From NCBI RefSeq assembly GCF_002979775.1, contig NZ_PCPR01000014.1, forward strand, positions 1 to 64,000: DNA of 64,000 bases. Reading direction: 5' to 3'. Position 1 is the stretch's first letter, and each line of letters starts with the position of its first letter. The stretch is from Arthrobacter sp. MYb23. GTDB taxonomy: Bacteria > Actinomycetota > Actinomycetes > Actinomycetales > Micrococcaceae. This document shows, piece by piece, positions 27,136 to 35,740 of this stretch. A model generated the notes under the pieces. It was not told the DNA's origin. It saw only the letters and a program-made list of their open reading frames with translations, and made no database searches. The position numbers and the translations under genes are program-made.

Positions 27136-27503
27136 TTCGATTCCTCTTTCCTTGTTTGTTCCTCGTGCGGGATGCCTGCACCCAGCAGCTCGTCCAGCTG
27201 CCGGAAACGGGACTCGGCAATCAGCCGGTACTGGTCAATCCAGGCGGTCAACCGTTCCAAAGCGGCTGCGTCCAAATGAACAGGCCGGCGCTGGGCGTCA
27301 CGCGAGCGGGTTACCAATCCTGCGTGTTCCAGGACCTGTATGTGCTTGGAAACCGCCTGCTTGGTGATGGCGAATGGCTCAGCGAGCTCATTGACCGTGG
27401 CGTCTCCCCGGGACAGCCGGGCCACCATGGCCCGCCGTACCGGATCCGCCAAAGCCATGAAGGCTCTATCCAGGGTGTCCGGGCCCTGAGCATCTGGTTC
27501 CAT
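27132..27503 (-). CDS. ArsR-family transcriptional regulator
   Basis: The winged-helix protein of about 123 residues has FMALADPVRRAMVARLSRGD, the recognition helix ITKQAVSKHIQVLEHAGLV and the wing TRSRDAQRRPVHL. Metal-binding Cys residues are absent from the helix, so it belongs to the non-metal group usually paired with an SRPBCC partner. I use ATG 27503, because the upstream alternative at 27542 lies within the operator. Confidence 0.85.
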   Translation of the reverse strand: MEPDAQGPDTLDRAFMALADPVRRAMVARLSRGDATVNELAEPFAITKQAVSKHIQVLEHAGLVTRSRDAQRRPVHLDAAALERLTAWIDQYRLIAESRFRQLDELLGAGIPHEEQTRKEESK

Positions 27504-27535
27504 TCCCGCGTGCGCCTTTCGTAGCAAACAATCTG

Positions 27536-27573
27536 TAATCAACTAAATAATTGATCAACTGATTTGTTGATTA
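27536..27573. promoter_or_regulatory. AT-rich palindromic operator of the ArsR-SRPBCC operon
   Basis: TAATCAAC (27536-27543) and GTTGATTA (27566-27573) form an inverted repeat around a central TTGATCAA palindrome (27551-27558), just upstream of the ArsR start and much richer in A/T than its surroundings. It is a likely autoregulatory site. Confidence 0.6.
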
Positions 27574-27612
27574 AGAGACTACGCCTCTCCCACGGAAGAC
27601 ACAATGGCTTTT

Positions 27613-28584
27613 CTACTCGCCGCCCAAATGCCGGAAGTCGTTCTCCCAAAGACGCCGCATCTCAGCGTCCTTGCGGATAACTTCCAAGGTCTCCAGCTCA
27701 GCAGGCGGGGCCGGCCGCTTGGACCGCGGAGTCAGCGTACGGCGACCCTGGTCAAGGGCGAGCAACGCCCGGTCAGTCAACGCGTCATTCTTCAACGCCA
27801 GATTGGTCTTCCGGCGCCGGATCACTTCTTTCAAGGCCAGCTGGGCCGAGTCGAAGTCACCCCTCGCCCGCTGTGAACGCGCACGTATTAACAGGAGCGC
27901 CGCCGAGAGATCGTCCGTGTTCAGCAAACCCTCCGTCCACAGCACCACGTCACGGTGACGCTCCACGGCGAACGCTGCCGTGCAGCGCGCCAACGCAGAA
28001 GGCAACGACGGCGGCAACGTCACCACGGCTTCCAACGCCGCCTCGGTCATGCCCATTTCGCGGAGACAGTGGGACAACGCCAGGAACACCGACTCCTCAC
28101 TGAACAAAACCGGAACCTCGATGCGCTCGGCCACCTCAACCCGGGTGACAACCTGCCCAAGATACATCGCCGAGAACTGGCTGGCGTCGTCGTCGATCCT
28201 TGTTGTTAAACCGCGCTGCAGCAGCTCGGACGCACGCAGGAAACTACCGTGTTTATACGCGAGCAGGCCCGCCATGACGTGACACAGCCCTGCCCATCCG
28301 GGATTCATGCGACCGAAAGCCAGCAGGGGATCGGGTTCGGTGGACGCAAACACGGCCTCGTGCATGGACTTCACCGTCTTGGAGGAGAGCATCTTCAGTC
28401 GCGGCACATTTCCGGTAACGGACAAACGCGCGTGGTCACGACCGCCGAGCACGCCGGAAAGCACGTCATTCATGCCGTCAGCCAGTCCGCGCACAGGCGT
28501 ACGAACATAGCCCTCGCGGAAAGGCGTCAAATCCCGGGTGTCATGGAAGATCGTGTGAACACGTCCGTTGGGAGCCTGGCTCAT
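27613..28584 (-). CDS. Helical-repeat protein of unknown function
   Basis: I do not recognise this 323-residue protein. It is mostly alpha-helical with TPR-like stretches: HGSFLRASELLQRGL, SVFLALSHCLREMGMTEAAL, RCTAAFAVERHRDVVLWTEGLL and ARGDFDSAQLALKEVIRRR. No signal peptide or membrane segment is visible. It may be a scaffold or regulatory protein. It stands alone between the ArsR operon and the divergent DUF4383 gene. Confidence 0.7.
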   Translation of the reverse strand: MSQAPNGRVHTIFHDTRDLTPFREGYVRTPVRGLADGMNDVLSGVLGGRDHARLSVTGNVPRLKMLSSKTVKSMHEAVFASTEPDPLLAFGRMNPGWAGLCHVMAGLLAYKHGSFLRASELLQRGLTTRIDDDASQFSAMYLGQVVTRVEVAERIEVPVLFSEESVFLALSHCLREMGMTEAALEAVVTLPPSLPSALARCTAAFAVERHRDVVLWTEGLLNTDDLSAALLLIRARSQRARGDFDSAQLALKEVIRRRKTNLALKNDALTDRALLALDQGRRTLTPRSKRPAPPAELETLEVIRKDAEMRRLWENDFRHLGGE

Positions 28585-28739
28585 AATTCCATGCTAACCG
28601 CCGCTGAACTGGGCACATCCCCTGCTATCGGAGGCATTTCAGGAGTATTATGGCGGCGTCGGCAAGGTTTTGCCACACCCTTGCCGCAGGTCGGCTCTCC
28701 ATGAGAAGAGCCGGGTAACAGCGTGAAAGGGAGGACTTG

Positions 28740-29219
28740 ATGACCACCGCTTCGCACCCCGCCGAACACCACCACATGATGGGGTTGACACTTCACAACA
28801 CCGCCATGGGCGTTGGCATTGTATTTCTGCTGGTAGGCGTCCTGGGCTTCATCCCGGGAATCACCACCAATTTCGGCGCCATGACCTTTGCGGGACATGA
28901 ATCCGGCGCCATGCTGCTTGGAGTCTTCCAAGTGTCCGTACTCCACAACATCGTTCATCTGCTGTTTGGCGTGGCCGGCTTGGCCATGGCAAGGAACGCA
29001 CGCATGGCCCGCCTGTTCCTCCTGGGCGGCGGCGCCGTATACATCGTTCTTTGGATCTACGGCCTGGTCATCAACCAGGAAACGGGCGCCAACTTCATCC
29101 CGTTCAACACGGCTGACAACTGGCTGCACCTCATCCTCGGCGTCGCCATGATCGGCCTGGGAGCCTGGTTGGGCAGGGATGCCATGGACGAAACAACGAC
29201 GGCTCGAAGGAAGATGTAA
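28740..29219 (+). CDS. DUF4383 integral membrane protein
   Basis: The 160-residue protein has four hydrophobic segments. A His-rich N-terminus (AEHHHMM) precedes the family-typical LGVFQVSVLHNIVHLLFGVAGL and FIPFNTADNWLHLILGVAMIGLG. The function of DUF4383 proteins is unknown. ATG 28740 follows GGGAGGAC. Confidence 0.85.
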   Translation: MTTASHPAEHHHMMGLTLHNTAMGVGIVFLLVGVLGFIPGITTNFGAMTFAGHESGAMLLGVFQVSVLHNIVHLLFGVAGLAMARNARMARLFLLGGGAVYIVLWIYGLVINQETGANFIPFNTADNWLHLILGVAMIGLGAWLGRDAMDETTTARRKM

Positions 29220-29248
29220 CACCCTTCCGCTCGTCTTGTGAAACAACG

Positions 29249-29287
29249 ACGGCGACCGCCTCCTTGCGGGGACGGCCGCCGTTTTTC
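29249..29287 (+). terminator. Terminator after the DUF4383 gene
   Basis: ACGGCG pairs with CGCCGT, with a GC-rich inner stem around a TTGC loop, followed by TTTTT (29282-29286). Confidence 0.7.
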
Positions 29288-29324
29288 ACGCCCCGCCCCT
29301 CCGCTCGACGGCGGTTTTTCCGGC

Positions 29325-30152
29325 TTAGCGCGGAGAGCGGCCACCCAGCCGCGTGGTGACCTTGGCAGCGGCTGCGGCGCAGGCTTCACCGAGGCTGTTC
29401 AGAGTGTCCTGCGAAACACGGAATTTAGGCGCCGGAATAAGGACGGACGCGACGATGTCGCCGCGATGATCGTAAACGGGCGAGGCCACCCCAACTTCCT
29501 CAATGGACGTCTCCCCGAAGTTCACAGCCCAGCCGCGCTTCGTGGACTCTCCCACCCGGGCCAGATACGCCTCAACAGCGTCCTCGTCCAGACCAGGAAG
29601 GATGATGGAACCGCTGCGCAACAACTGGCGTACACGGTCCTCGTTCTCCGAGCCAAGGAACACCTGCACCGACGAGCTCAGGGCTTCGTTGTACCGGGCA
29701 CCCAGTGGAGCGAGGTGCTTGACCTGATGCCGGCTGGGGATCTGTTCCACACACATGGACTCGTTGCCGTTCCACACCATGAGCGCGCTCGTCTCCCCCG
29801 TCCGCTCAGTTAGTTCGCGCAGCACCGGGTAGGCAACGCGCCGCTCTTCGAGTTCCGCCAGGAGAGGGCCAGCCATGGCGATCATCCCCAGACCCAAGCG
29901 GAACCTGCGCGAATCGACGTCGCGCTCTACAAGGTTTTCCTGTTCCAGCGTCGCCAGAATGCGGCTGACGCTGCTCTTGTGCAAGCCGATCCGCCCCGCG
30001 ATTTCGGTGACTCCCAGAAGCGGTTCATCGGCAGTGAAGCTTCTCAACACGGCAATCGCGTTGACGATCACCGAGGTGCTTTTGCTGTCGCCGTTGCCGT
30101 TGCCGTTGCCGTTGCCGGTATCAGGAGCTTCTCTGGATTCAGTGGGAGTCAT
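29325..30152 (-). CDS. IclR-family transcriptional regulator
   Basis: The 275-residue protein has an N-terminal winged helix (IVNAIAVLRSFTADEPLLGVTEIAGRIG, LHKSSVSRILATLEQ) and a C-terminal effector domain (RTGETSALMVWNGNESMC to GVASPVYDHRGDIVASV). The N-terminus has GNGNGNGNGD, encoded by an in-frame 6-nt repeat. It lies just downstream of creatinase on the same strand and may control creatine or sarcosine genes; its own target is unproven. Confidence 0.87.
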   Translation of the reverse strand: MTPTESREAPDTGNGNGNGNGDSKSTSVIVNAIAVLRSFTADEPLLGVTEIAGRIGLHKSSVSRILATLEQENLVERDVDSRRFRLGLGMIAMAGPLLAELEERRVAYPVLRELTERTGETSALMVWNGNESMCVEQIPSRHQVKHLAPLGARYNEALSSSVQVFLGSENEDRVRQLLRSGSIILPGLDEDAVEAYLARVGESTKRGWAVNFGETSIEEVGVASPVYDHRGDIVASVLIPAPKFRVSQDTLNSLGEACAAAAAKVTTRLGGRSPR

Positions 30153-30204
30153 GGTTTCACTATATTTCGCTGGGGCACGGGACTTCGCTGGGGAAGGGGC
30201 GTAT

Positions 30205-30236
30205 GGCCGGTGGACCCCACGCTGTGTCCACCGGCC
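30205..30236 (-). terminator. Hairpin after creatinase
   Basis: GGCCGGTGGAC (30205-30215) pairs perfectly with GTCCACCGGCC (30226-30236) around a 10-nt loop, just past the creatinase stop and before the IclR gene. There is no T run. Confidence 0.65.
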
Positions 30237-30242
30237 GGATCA

Positions 30243-31499
30243 CTAGGCTCCGATGATGTTGTACTCGGGACCGAACGGGAACTTGGTGACGTTCTCAGCT
30301 CCGTCTTCGCCCACCACCAGGATGTCGTGCTCGCGGTAACCGCCGGCACCCGGCTGGCCGTCCAGCACCGTGATCATCGGTTCCATGGACACCACCATGC
30401 CCGGCTCCAGAACGGTGTCGATGTCTTCACGCAGTTCCAGGCCGGCTTCGCGTCCGTAGTAATGGCTCAGCACACCGAATGAGTGGCCGTATCCGAACGT
30501 GCGGTTAGCCAGCAAGCCGTGGCTGACGTAGATCTCATTGAGCTCCGCGGCGATGTCCTTGCAGACAGCGCCGGGTTTGATGAGTTCAAGGCCGCGCTTG
30601 TGGACCTCCACATTGATGTTCCACAGTTCCAGGGATCGGGCATCCGGTTCGCCGTAGAACAGGGTCCGCTCCAGCGCCGTGTAGTAGCCGCTGGTCATGG
30701 GGAAACAGTTCAGGGACAGGATGTCGTGTTCCTGGATCTTCCGGGTGGTGGCCCAGTTGTGGGCGCCGTCGGTGTTGATGCCCGACTGGAACCAGACCCA
30801 GGTGTCGCGGATTTCCGAGTCCGGGAACGTGCGGGCGATCTCGTGAACCATGGCTTCGGTGCCGATCAACGCAACCTCGTACTCGGTGATGCCTGCCGTG
30901 ATCGCGTTGCGGATGGCCTCACCGCCCAGGTCGCCAATCCGGGCCCCGTGCTTGATGACTGCGATCTCCTCGTCCGACTTGATCATGCGCTGACGCATCG
31001 CCGCCTGCGCGACGTCAACCAGCGCTGCTCCGGAGAAGGCTGCCTGGATCTTGTTGCGGTTGTCCAGCGGCAGCGAGTCATCTTCGACGCCGATGCGGCG
31101 CGGGTTGATGCCGCGGGTCCGCAGGACTTCCTGAATGGCGTGGATGTAGTTGTCCCGGCGCCAGTCCGTGTACACCAGGTTGTCGCCATAACTGCGGCGC
31201 CAAGGCATACCGGCGTCGATATTCGCCGTAATGGTGACCGTGTCATCCTTGGTGACCACCATGCCGTACGAGCGGCCGAAGTAGGTGAAGAGGAAATCGG
31301 AGTAGTACTTGATGGAGTGGTAGCTGGTGAGGACCACGGCGTCGAGGTCCTTCTCGGCCATGATCCGGCGGAGGCCGGCGAGACGGCGCTCGAACTCCGC
31401 GTCGGAGAACGTCAGCGAAACCTTGTCGCCGTTGTTGAGGACCTTGGTGCGCTCGAGCTTGGCCACATCGTTGATGGCCTCGTTCTGAGTGATGGTCAT
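30243..31499 (-). CDS. Creatinase (creatine amidinohydrolase)
   Basis: The 418-residue protein has the pita-bread fold of the M24 family but matches creatinase closely in its diagnostic segments: TSYHSIKYYSDFLFTYFGR, DAGMPWRRS, FQSGINTDGAHN with the catalytic His (H247), YGHSFGVLSHYYGREAGLELR and EPMITV. It hydrolyses creatine to sarcosine and urea. The start is ATG 31499 after AAAGGAA. The sarcosine oxidase operon close by uses its product, and the MFS gene 27 nt upstream probably supplies creatine. Confidence 0.92.
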   Translation of the reverse strand: MTITQNEAINDVAKLERTKVLNNGDKVSLTFSDAEFERRLAGLRRIMAEKDLDAVVLTSYHSIKYYSDFLFTYFGRSYGMVVTKDDTVTITANIDAGMPWRRSYGDNLVYTDWRRDNYIHAIQEVLRTRGINPRRIGVEDDSLPLDNRNKIQAAFSGAALVDVAQAAMRQRMIKSDEEIAVIKHGARIGDLGGEAIRNAITAGITEYEVALIGTEAMVHEIARTFPDSEIRDTWVWFQSGINTDGAHNWATTRKIQEHDILSLNCFPMTSGYYTALERTLFYGEPDARSLELWNINVEVHKRGLELIKPGAVCKDIAAELNEIYVSHGLLANRTFGYGHSFGVLSHYYGREAGLELREDIDTVLEPGMVVSMEPMITVLDGQPGAGGYREHDILVVGEDGAENVTKFPFGPEYNIIGA

Positions 31500-31526
31500 G
31501 GTGGTTCCTTTCAATGGGTGGTTGTA

Positions 31527-32903
31527 CTAGTCCTGCAGCAGAGGCTTCTTGGAAGACTCCGTGGCGAACAGGACTGCGATGAGGGAAACTATGGCGGCGG
31601 CCACGAGGTACCAACCGGGGGCCAGCTTGCTGGCGGTCATGCCGATCAGCAGGGTGGCCATGAACGGCGCGGTGCCGCCGAACAAGGCGTTGGAGAGGTT
31701 GAAGCTGACGGCGAAGCCCGTGTACCGGACCTTCGTGGGGAAAAGTTCGGCCAGGAAACTGGGCAGGGTGCCGTCGTTGAGGGTGAGCATGCCGCCCAGA
31801 AGGATCTGAACCAGGACGATCACCAGGAAGTTACGGGTGTCCAGAAGCATGAACGCCGGCACCGTCAGCAGTATGAAGAGGACCGACGCGGTGATCAGCA
31901 TGCGTTTGCGACCAAACTTGTCCGAGGCAATGCCAGTGAGGAAGATGAAGCCGATGTAGCTTGCCAGGGCAATGGTGGTGGCCAGGAACGATTCCGTGGC
32001 ACCGAAGCCCAACTCCTCCGACAAGTACGTGGGCATGTAGCTGAGGATCACGTAGAAGCCCACCGCATTGAGCAGCACCGCGCCCGTGGCGATGATGAGC
32101 TGCTTCCGGTACGTCCTGAACATGGCCAGTGCGGGAGCTTTGACGCCGTCGTCCTTCTCGGCCAGTTCACGGAACGCCGGAGTGTCCTCCAGTTTGGTCC
32201 GGATATACCGGCCAATCAGGCCCATGGGCGCGGCGAGCAGGAAGGGCAGCCGCCAACCCCACTCATTGAGCTGCTCCGCGCTAAGTACTGACGTCAGCAG
32301 GGCGGCCAGGAGGGATCCCAGCAGCAGTCCCGCCGCAGTACTGGCAGGCACGACGGCGGCATACAGTCCCCGGCGGTTCGCCGGCGCATATTCCACCAGG
32401 AAGGCGGACGCCCCTGCGTACTCGCCGGCTGCGGAGAATCCTTGGACCACTCTTACGAGGAGGAGCAGAATCGGCGCCATCACGCCGATGGTGGCGTAGC
32501 CCGGTATCAGTGCGATACAGAACGTGGCCACTGACATCAACACGATCGAGAGGGAGAGCGCCTGCTTTCGTCCGAGGCGATCGCCGATATGGCCCCAGAT
32601 GAAACCGCCAAGCGGCCTCACGAAGAAGCTGATGGCGAAGACACCGAAGGTTGCCAGGAGGGCTGTCTGCCGGTCTGACTCCGGAAAGAAAACTGTTGAG
32701 ATGATGCCGGCCAGATAGCCGTAAACGGCGTAATCGAACCACTCAACAAAGTTGCCGATGAAGCTGGCAGTGACCACTCGCCGTCGAGTGGCTTTGCTGA
32801 CTGTGTGGTTGGGGCTGACTGTGTGGTTGGGGTTGGGGGTGTGGCTGGAGCCGGAAGCAGGTGCAGTGCCTTGCTCGGCTGCCACAGAGGATTCATTGCT
32901 CAT
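31527..32903 (-). CDS. MFS transporter, metabolite:H+ symporter (ProP/KgtP-like), probably for creatine
   Basis: A 458-residue, 12-segment transporter with the MHS-family hallmarks GNFVEWFDYAVYGYL, RPLGGFIWGHIGDRLGRKQAL and GEYAGASAFLVEYAP. Relatives import betaine, proline or dicarboxylates. As the first gene before creatinase, creatine or sarcosine is its likely cargo (inference). The N-terminal tail has a PNHTVS duplication. ATG 32903 follows GGTGGAC; longer in-frame starts are less likely. Confidence 0.82.
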   Translation of the reverse strand: MSNESSVAAEQGTAPASGSSHTPNPNHTVSPNHTVSKATRRRVVTASFIGNFVEWFDYAVYGYLAGIISTVFFPESDRQTALLATFGVFAISFFVRPLGGFIWGHIGDRLGRKQALSLSIVLMSVATFCIALIPGYATIGVMAPILLLLVRVVQGFSAAGEYAGASAFLVEYAPANRRGLYAAVVPASTAAGLLLGSLLAALLTSVLSAEQLNEWGWRLPFLLAAPMGLIGRYIRTKLEDTPAFRELAEKDDGVKAPALAMFRTYRKQLIIATGAVLLNAVGFYVILSYMPTYLSEELGFGATESFLATTIALASYIGFIFLTGIASDKFGRKRMLITASVLFILLTVPAFMLLDTRNFLVIVLVQILLGGMLTLNDGTLPSFLAELFPTKVRYTGFAVSFNLSNALFGGTAPFMATLLIGMTASKLAPGWYLVAAAIVSLIAVLFATESSKKPLLQD

Positions 32904-33098
32904 GTGTCCACCAAAATCATTGGGGTTGCATTCAACGCAACGCTGTTGCACCAGAGTATGTGTGAGCGGTGCCACAGTCAAGAACTATTTATAAACTCAT
33001 TCGCGGCCGCCAATACTGAAGCGGACACACAAGCGAAGCATCCCATCGTTGCGCTCATCGTGCTGCCGTTGCATTCAATGCATCAACGCCCCACTCGA

Positions 33099-33151
33099 CG
33101 CTCTCTCACATCCCAAGCCCTTCAACCAATCGCTCTCTCACTTGCTTGAAG
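33099..33151 (-). repeat. Two inverted copies of the 32-nt repeat
   Basis: CGCTCTCTCAC at 33099 and again at 33131, exactly 32 nt apart, each followed by a diverged remainder (CAAGC, CTTGCTTGAAG), are the reverse-complement form of the repeat found downstream. They are more degenerate than the direct copies. Confidence 0.65.
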
Positions 33152-33255
33152 AGAGTTCGCCGACGTGCGGCATCGCCAGCATCGACGCCACGGCCCAAGT
33201 GCGCACACGGGCTATTGAGGCAGCACTCAAGAACACCAAAAAGGAGGAGGGTTGG

Positions 33256-33352
33256 GCTCAAACCCGGGGGACGTGAGAGAGGGGCCTGCCCAAGCACGCG
33301 GGACGTGAGAGAGCGACCCGCTCAAACACGCGGGACATGAGAGAGCATCGGG
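33256..33352 (+). repeat. First block of three direct 32-nt repeats
   Basis: Copies begin at 33256, 33288 and 33320. Each has GCTCAA or CCCAAG at its start and GGGACGTGAGAGAG at the core. There are no spacers between copies. The first and third are more diverged than the middle one. Confidence 0.8.
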
Positions 33353-33439
33353 AGGGGGCCGGGGCTGTCCGGCAGCGCGCGTCTAAGCGAGGAACGAGCG
33401 AGCGCGCAGAGGATGGCCCCGCCACCGGAAGGCGGCACG

Positions 33440-33535
33440 GCTCAAGCACGCGGGACGTGAGAGAGCGACCCGCTCAAGCACGCGGGACGTGAGAGAGCGA
33501 CCCGCTCAAGCACGAGTGATGTGAGAGAGGGTCAG
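33440..33535 (+). repeat. Second block of three direct 32-nt repeats
   Basis: Copies begin at 33440, 33472 and 33504. The first two are identical over GGCTCAAGCACGCGGGACGT and the following GAGAGAGCGACCC. The third is diverged and runs 4 nt into the 3' end of the GntR gene. Confidence 0.85.
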
Positions 33536-34203
33536 AGGACCTTGCGGATGGTCTCTTCGAAGCTGACTACGTGGTGCAGTGCGAGCTCGGCAGCGCGCTC
33601 TTCGTCGCCGTCGGCAATGGCCGTCAGGAGGTCGGCGTGCTCGGAGATGTGGCCAGAGACGGAGGGCATCTTCTCGAGCATGTGGCACCAGATGCGGGTG
33701 GCGAGGTTGTCGTAGCGGATGAGGACGTCCTCAAGATGCGCGTTGGCGGAGGCTTTGTAGATGAGCCTGTGCACCTGGATGTCGTAGCGCATGAGTTCCT
33801 GGGAGGAATGGTCCTGGCCCTCAAGATCCCGGATGGCGGCGGCGACTGCGCGGAGCTCGGAACGCATGGTGGGGCTGGCCATGCGGGCAGCTTTCCTGGA
33901 GGCGAGCGGTTCCAAGAGCTCACGGATTTCGGAGACTTCGGCGAGCTGGGTGATGTCCACGCCTGTGGCAAAGGTGCCCCGCCGGGGGTACGACACCACG
34001 AGGTGGTCGCTCTCGAGGCGTTTGATGGCTTCGCGGACGGGCGTGCGCCCGATGCCCAGTTCGGCGGCGATTTGGCCATCATTGATGGGGTCGCCGGGTT
34101 TTACGTCCAGCATGATGAGCCGGTCGCGCATCAGCAGGTAGGCGTTCTCCGCGAGGGACGTGCCCTGCGGGGCTGACTCCAGTGCTTCCAGTGCTGCGCT
34201 CAT
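33532..34203 (-). CDS. GntR-family regulator (FCD type) of the sarcosine operon
   Basis: The 223-residue protein has a winged helix (LAENAYLLMRDRLIMLDV, IGRTPVREAIKRLESDHLV, wing YPRRGTFATG) and a helical FCD domain with His residues (DIQVHRLIY, SEHADLLTAI) suited to a metal or acid ligand. It diverges from glyA-soxBDAG-sdaA-purU, and a palindrome sits in the intervening promoter. The ribosome site GGGAGAG is present. Its stop lies inside the last 32-nt repeat. Confidence 0.85.
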   Translation of the reverse strand: MSAALEALESAPQGTSLAENAYLLMRDRLIMLDVKPGDPINDGQIAAELGIGRTPVREAIKRLESDHLVVSYPRRGTFATGVDITQLAEVSEIRELLEPLASRKAARMASPTMRSELRAVAAAIRDLEGQDHSSQELMRYDIQVHRLIYKASANAHLEDVLIRYDNLATRIWCHMLEKMPSVSGHISEHADLLTAIADGDEERAAELALHHVVSFEETIRKVL

Positions 34204-34274
34204 TGCTCTCTCCCGTTGCCCGTACTTCAGTCTGCTGGATGGGTTACCGCAAACCTGTTGACGACCATGTGATC

Positions 34275-34304
34275 TTCAACATACTATGGCAATAGTTCTA
34301 ATAT
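34275..34304 (+). promoter_or_regulatory. glyA-sox operon promoter with palindromic operator
   Basis: TTCAAC (34275-34280), 18 nt, TAATAT (34299-34304). The pseudo-palindrome ACTATGGCAATAGT (34283-34296) fills the spacer and is a natural site for the divergent GntR protein to block transcription. Confidence 0.55.
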
Positions 34305-34354
34305 ATCAGTTGCCTAACAGTCGGCCGCTAGACACGCCTTTGAAGGAGAACACC

Positions 34355-35740
34355 ATGGTTGAACCGCTGATCCGCCCGCTTGCACAGGCGGACCCGGAGG
34401 TCGATCAGGCGATCGCCCAGGAACTCATCCGCCAGCAGTCCACGCTGGAAATGATCGCCTCTGAGAACTTCGCACCCACGGCCGTCATGGAGGCCCAGGG
34501 ATCGGTACTGACCAACAAGTACGCCGAGGGCTACCCGGGCAAGCGCTACTACGGCGGCTGCGAACACGTAGATGTGATCGAGCAGCTCGCCATCGACCGC
34601 CTGAAGGCCCTGTTTGGCGCAGAGTTCGCCAACGTACAGCCCCACTCCGGCGCCCAGGCCAACGCCTCGGCCATGCACGCACTCATCACTCCGGGCGACA
34701 CCATCATGGGCTTGAACCTCGCCCACGGCGGGCACCTGACCCACGGCATGCGCATCAACTTCTCCGGCAAGCTGTACAAGGTTGTTCCCTACGGAGTCCG
34801 CGAGGACACCCACACCGTGGACATGGCCGAAGTTGAGCGCCTGGCTCTGGAGAGCAAGCCGCAGCTGATCGTCGCCGGTTGGTCGGCGTACTCCCGCCAG
34901 CTGGACTTCGCTGAATTCCGCCGCATCGCGGATCTGGTGGGCGCCTACCTCATGGTGGACATGGCCCACTTCGCGGGTCTCGTGGCTGCAGGTCTCCACC
35001 CCAGCCCCGTGCCCCACGCCCACATTGTCACCAGCACAACCCACAAAACCCTCGGCGGTCCCCGCGGCGGCGTGATCCTCACCAACGACGCAGACATTGC
35101 CAAGAAGGTGAACTCCGCTGTGTTCCCCGGCCAGCAGGGTGGTCCGTTGGAGCACGTCATCGCCGCCAAGGCCGTGGCCTTCAAGATGGCTGCCGAGCCC
35201 GAGTTCCAGGAACGCCAGGTCCGCGTCCTTGAAGGTTCCAAGATCCTGGCCCAGCGTCTCCTCCAGGAAGATGTGGCCGCAGCCGGCATCTCCGTTGTCA
35301 GCGGAGGAACTGATGTCCACCTGGTTCTTGCCGACCTCCGTCACTCGGTACTCAACGGCCAGCAGGCCGAAGACACCCTGCACCGCATCGGCATCACAGT
35401 CAACCGCAACGCCGTCCCCTTCGATCCCCGCCCGCCGATGGTTTCGTCGGGTCTGCGCATCGGCACCCCGGCCCTCGCCGCCCGCGGTTTCAAGGCTGAG
35501 GACTTCGCTGAAGTCTCGGACATCATTGCGACGGCGTTGATCGCCGCGGCGAACAGCGGCACCCAAGCCGAAGGCACAGAAGCCGGCACCGAAGGTGAAG
35601 TGACCCTGGACGAAACCACCGCCGTCGAACTCCGCAACCGCGTGACCGCGCTGGCGGACAAGTTTCCCCTCTATCCCCACCTGAACAACAACGGCAATGG
35701 CGCCGCAACCGAAGCAGAACTGATTGGAGCAGCCAAGTGA
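34355..35740 (+). CDS. glyA: Serine hydroxymethyltransferase (sarcosine-operon copy)
   Basis: This 461-residue PLP enzyme has [27 protein letters not shown], the PLP lysine in [12 protein letters not shown] and [19 protein letters not shown]. It condenses glycine with methylene-THF to make serine. Here it uses the glycine and the C1 unit that sarcosine oxidase produces. The C-terminal tail ([17 protein letters not shown]) is longer than usual. ATG 34355 follows GAAGGAG. Its stop overlaps the soxB start. Confidence 0.95.
   Translation: MVEPLIRPLAQADPEVDQAIAQELIRQQSTLEMIASENFAPTAVMEAQGSVLTNKYAEGYPGKRYYGGCEHVDVIEQLAIDRLKALFGAEFANVQPHSGAQANASAMHALITPGDTIMGLNLAHGGHLTHGMRINFSGKLYKVVPYGVREDTHTVDMAEVERLALESKPQLIVAGWSAYSRQLDFAEFRRIADLVGAYLMVDMAHFAGLVAAGLHPSPVPHAHIVTSTTHKTLGGPRGGVILTNDADIAKKVNSAVFPGQQGGPLEHVIAAKAVAFKMAAEPEFQERQVRVLEGSKILAQRLLQEDVAAAGISVVSGGTDVHLVLADLRHSVLNGQQAEDTLHRIGITVNRNAVPFDPRPPMVSSGLRIGTPALAARGFKAEDFAEVSDIIATALIAAANSGTQAEGTEAGTEGEVTLDETTAVELRNRVTALADKFPLYPHLNNNGNGAATEAELIGAAK

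Larger units (their letters stand above)
32904..33531. other. Repeat-bearing intergenic region between divergent arms of the creatine/sarcosine module
   Basis: No credible gene lies here. The MFS-proximal 190 bases should hold its promoter. The rest is filled with copies of a 32-nt-period repeat in both orientations, around an 88-nt GC-rich stretch containing AGCGCGCG and CGAGCGCGC arms (about 33374-33407). Confidence 0.7.

Noticed and set aside
30243..31499. Xaa-Pro aminopeptidase
   Set aside because: The M24 fold fits, but the creatinase-specific segments (FQSGINTDGAHN, YGHSFGVLSHYYG) and the sarcosine oxidase neighbours favour creatinase, and the peptidase metal-ligand set is not evident.
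30483..32291. 602-codon plus-strand open frame opposite creatinase and the MFS gene
   Set aside because: It spans two well-supported minus-strand genes and reads as repetitive acidic sequence.
33256..33535. CRISPR array
   Set aside because: The 32-nt units abut directly with no unique spacers, occur in both orientations, and no cas gene is in the window.
34204..34354. Glycine riboswitch before glyA
   Set aside because: The leader after the predicted -10 is only about 45 nt, too short for the tandem glycine aptamer, and no matching stems are visible.
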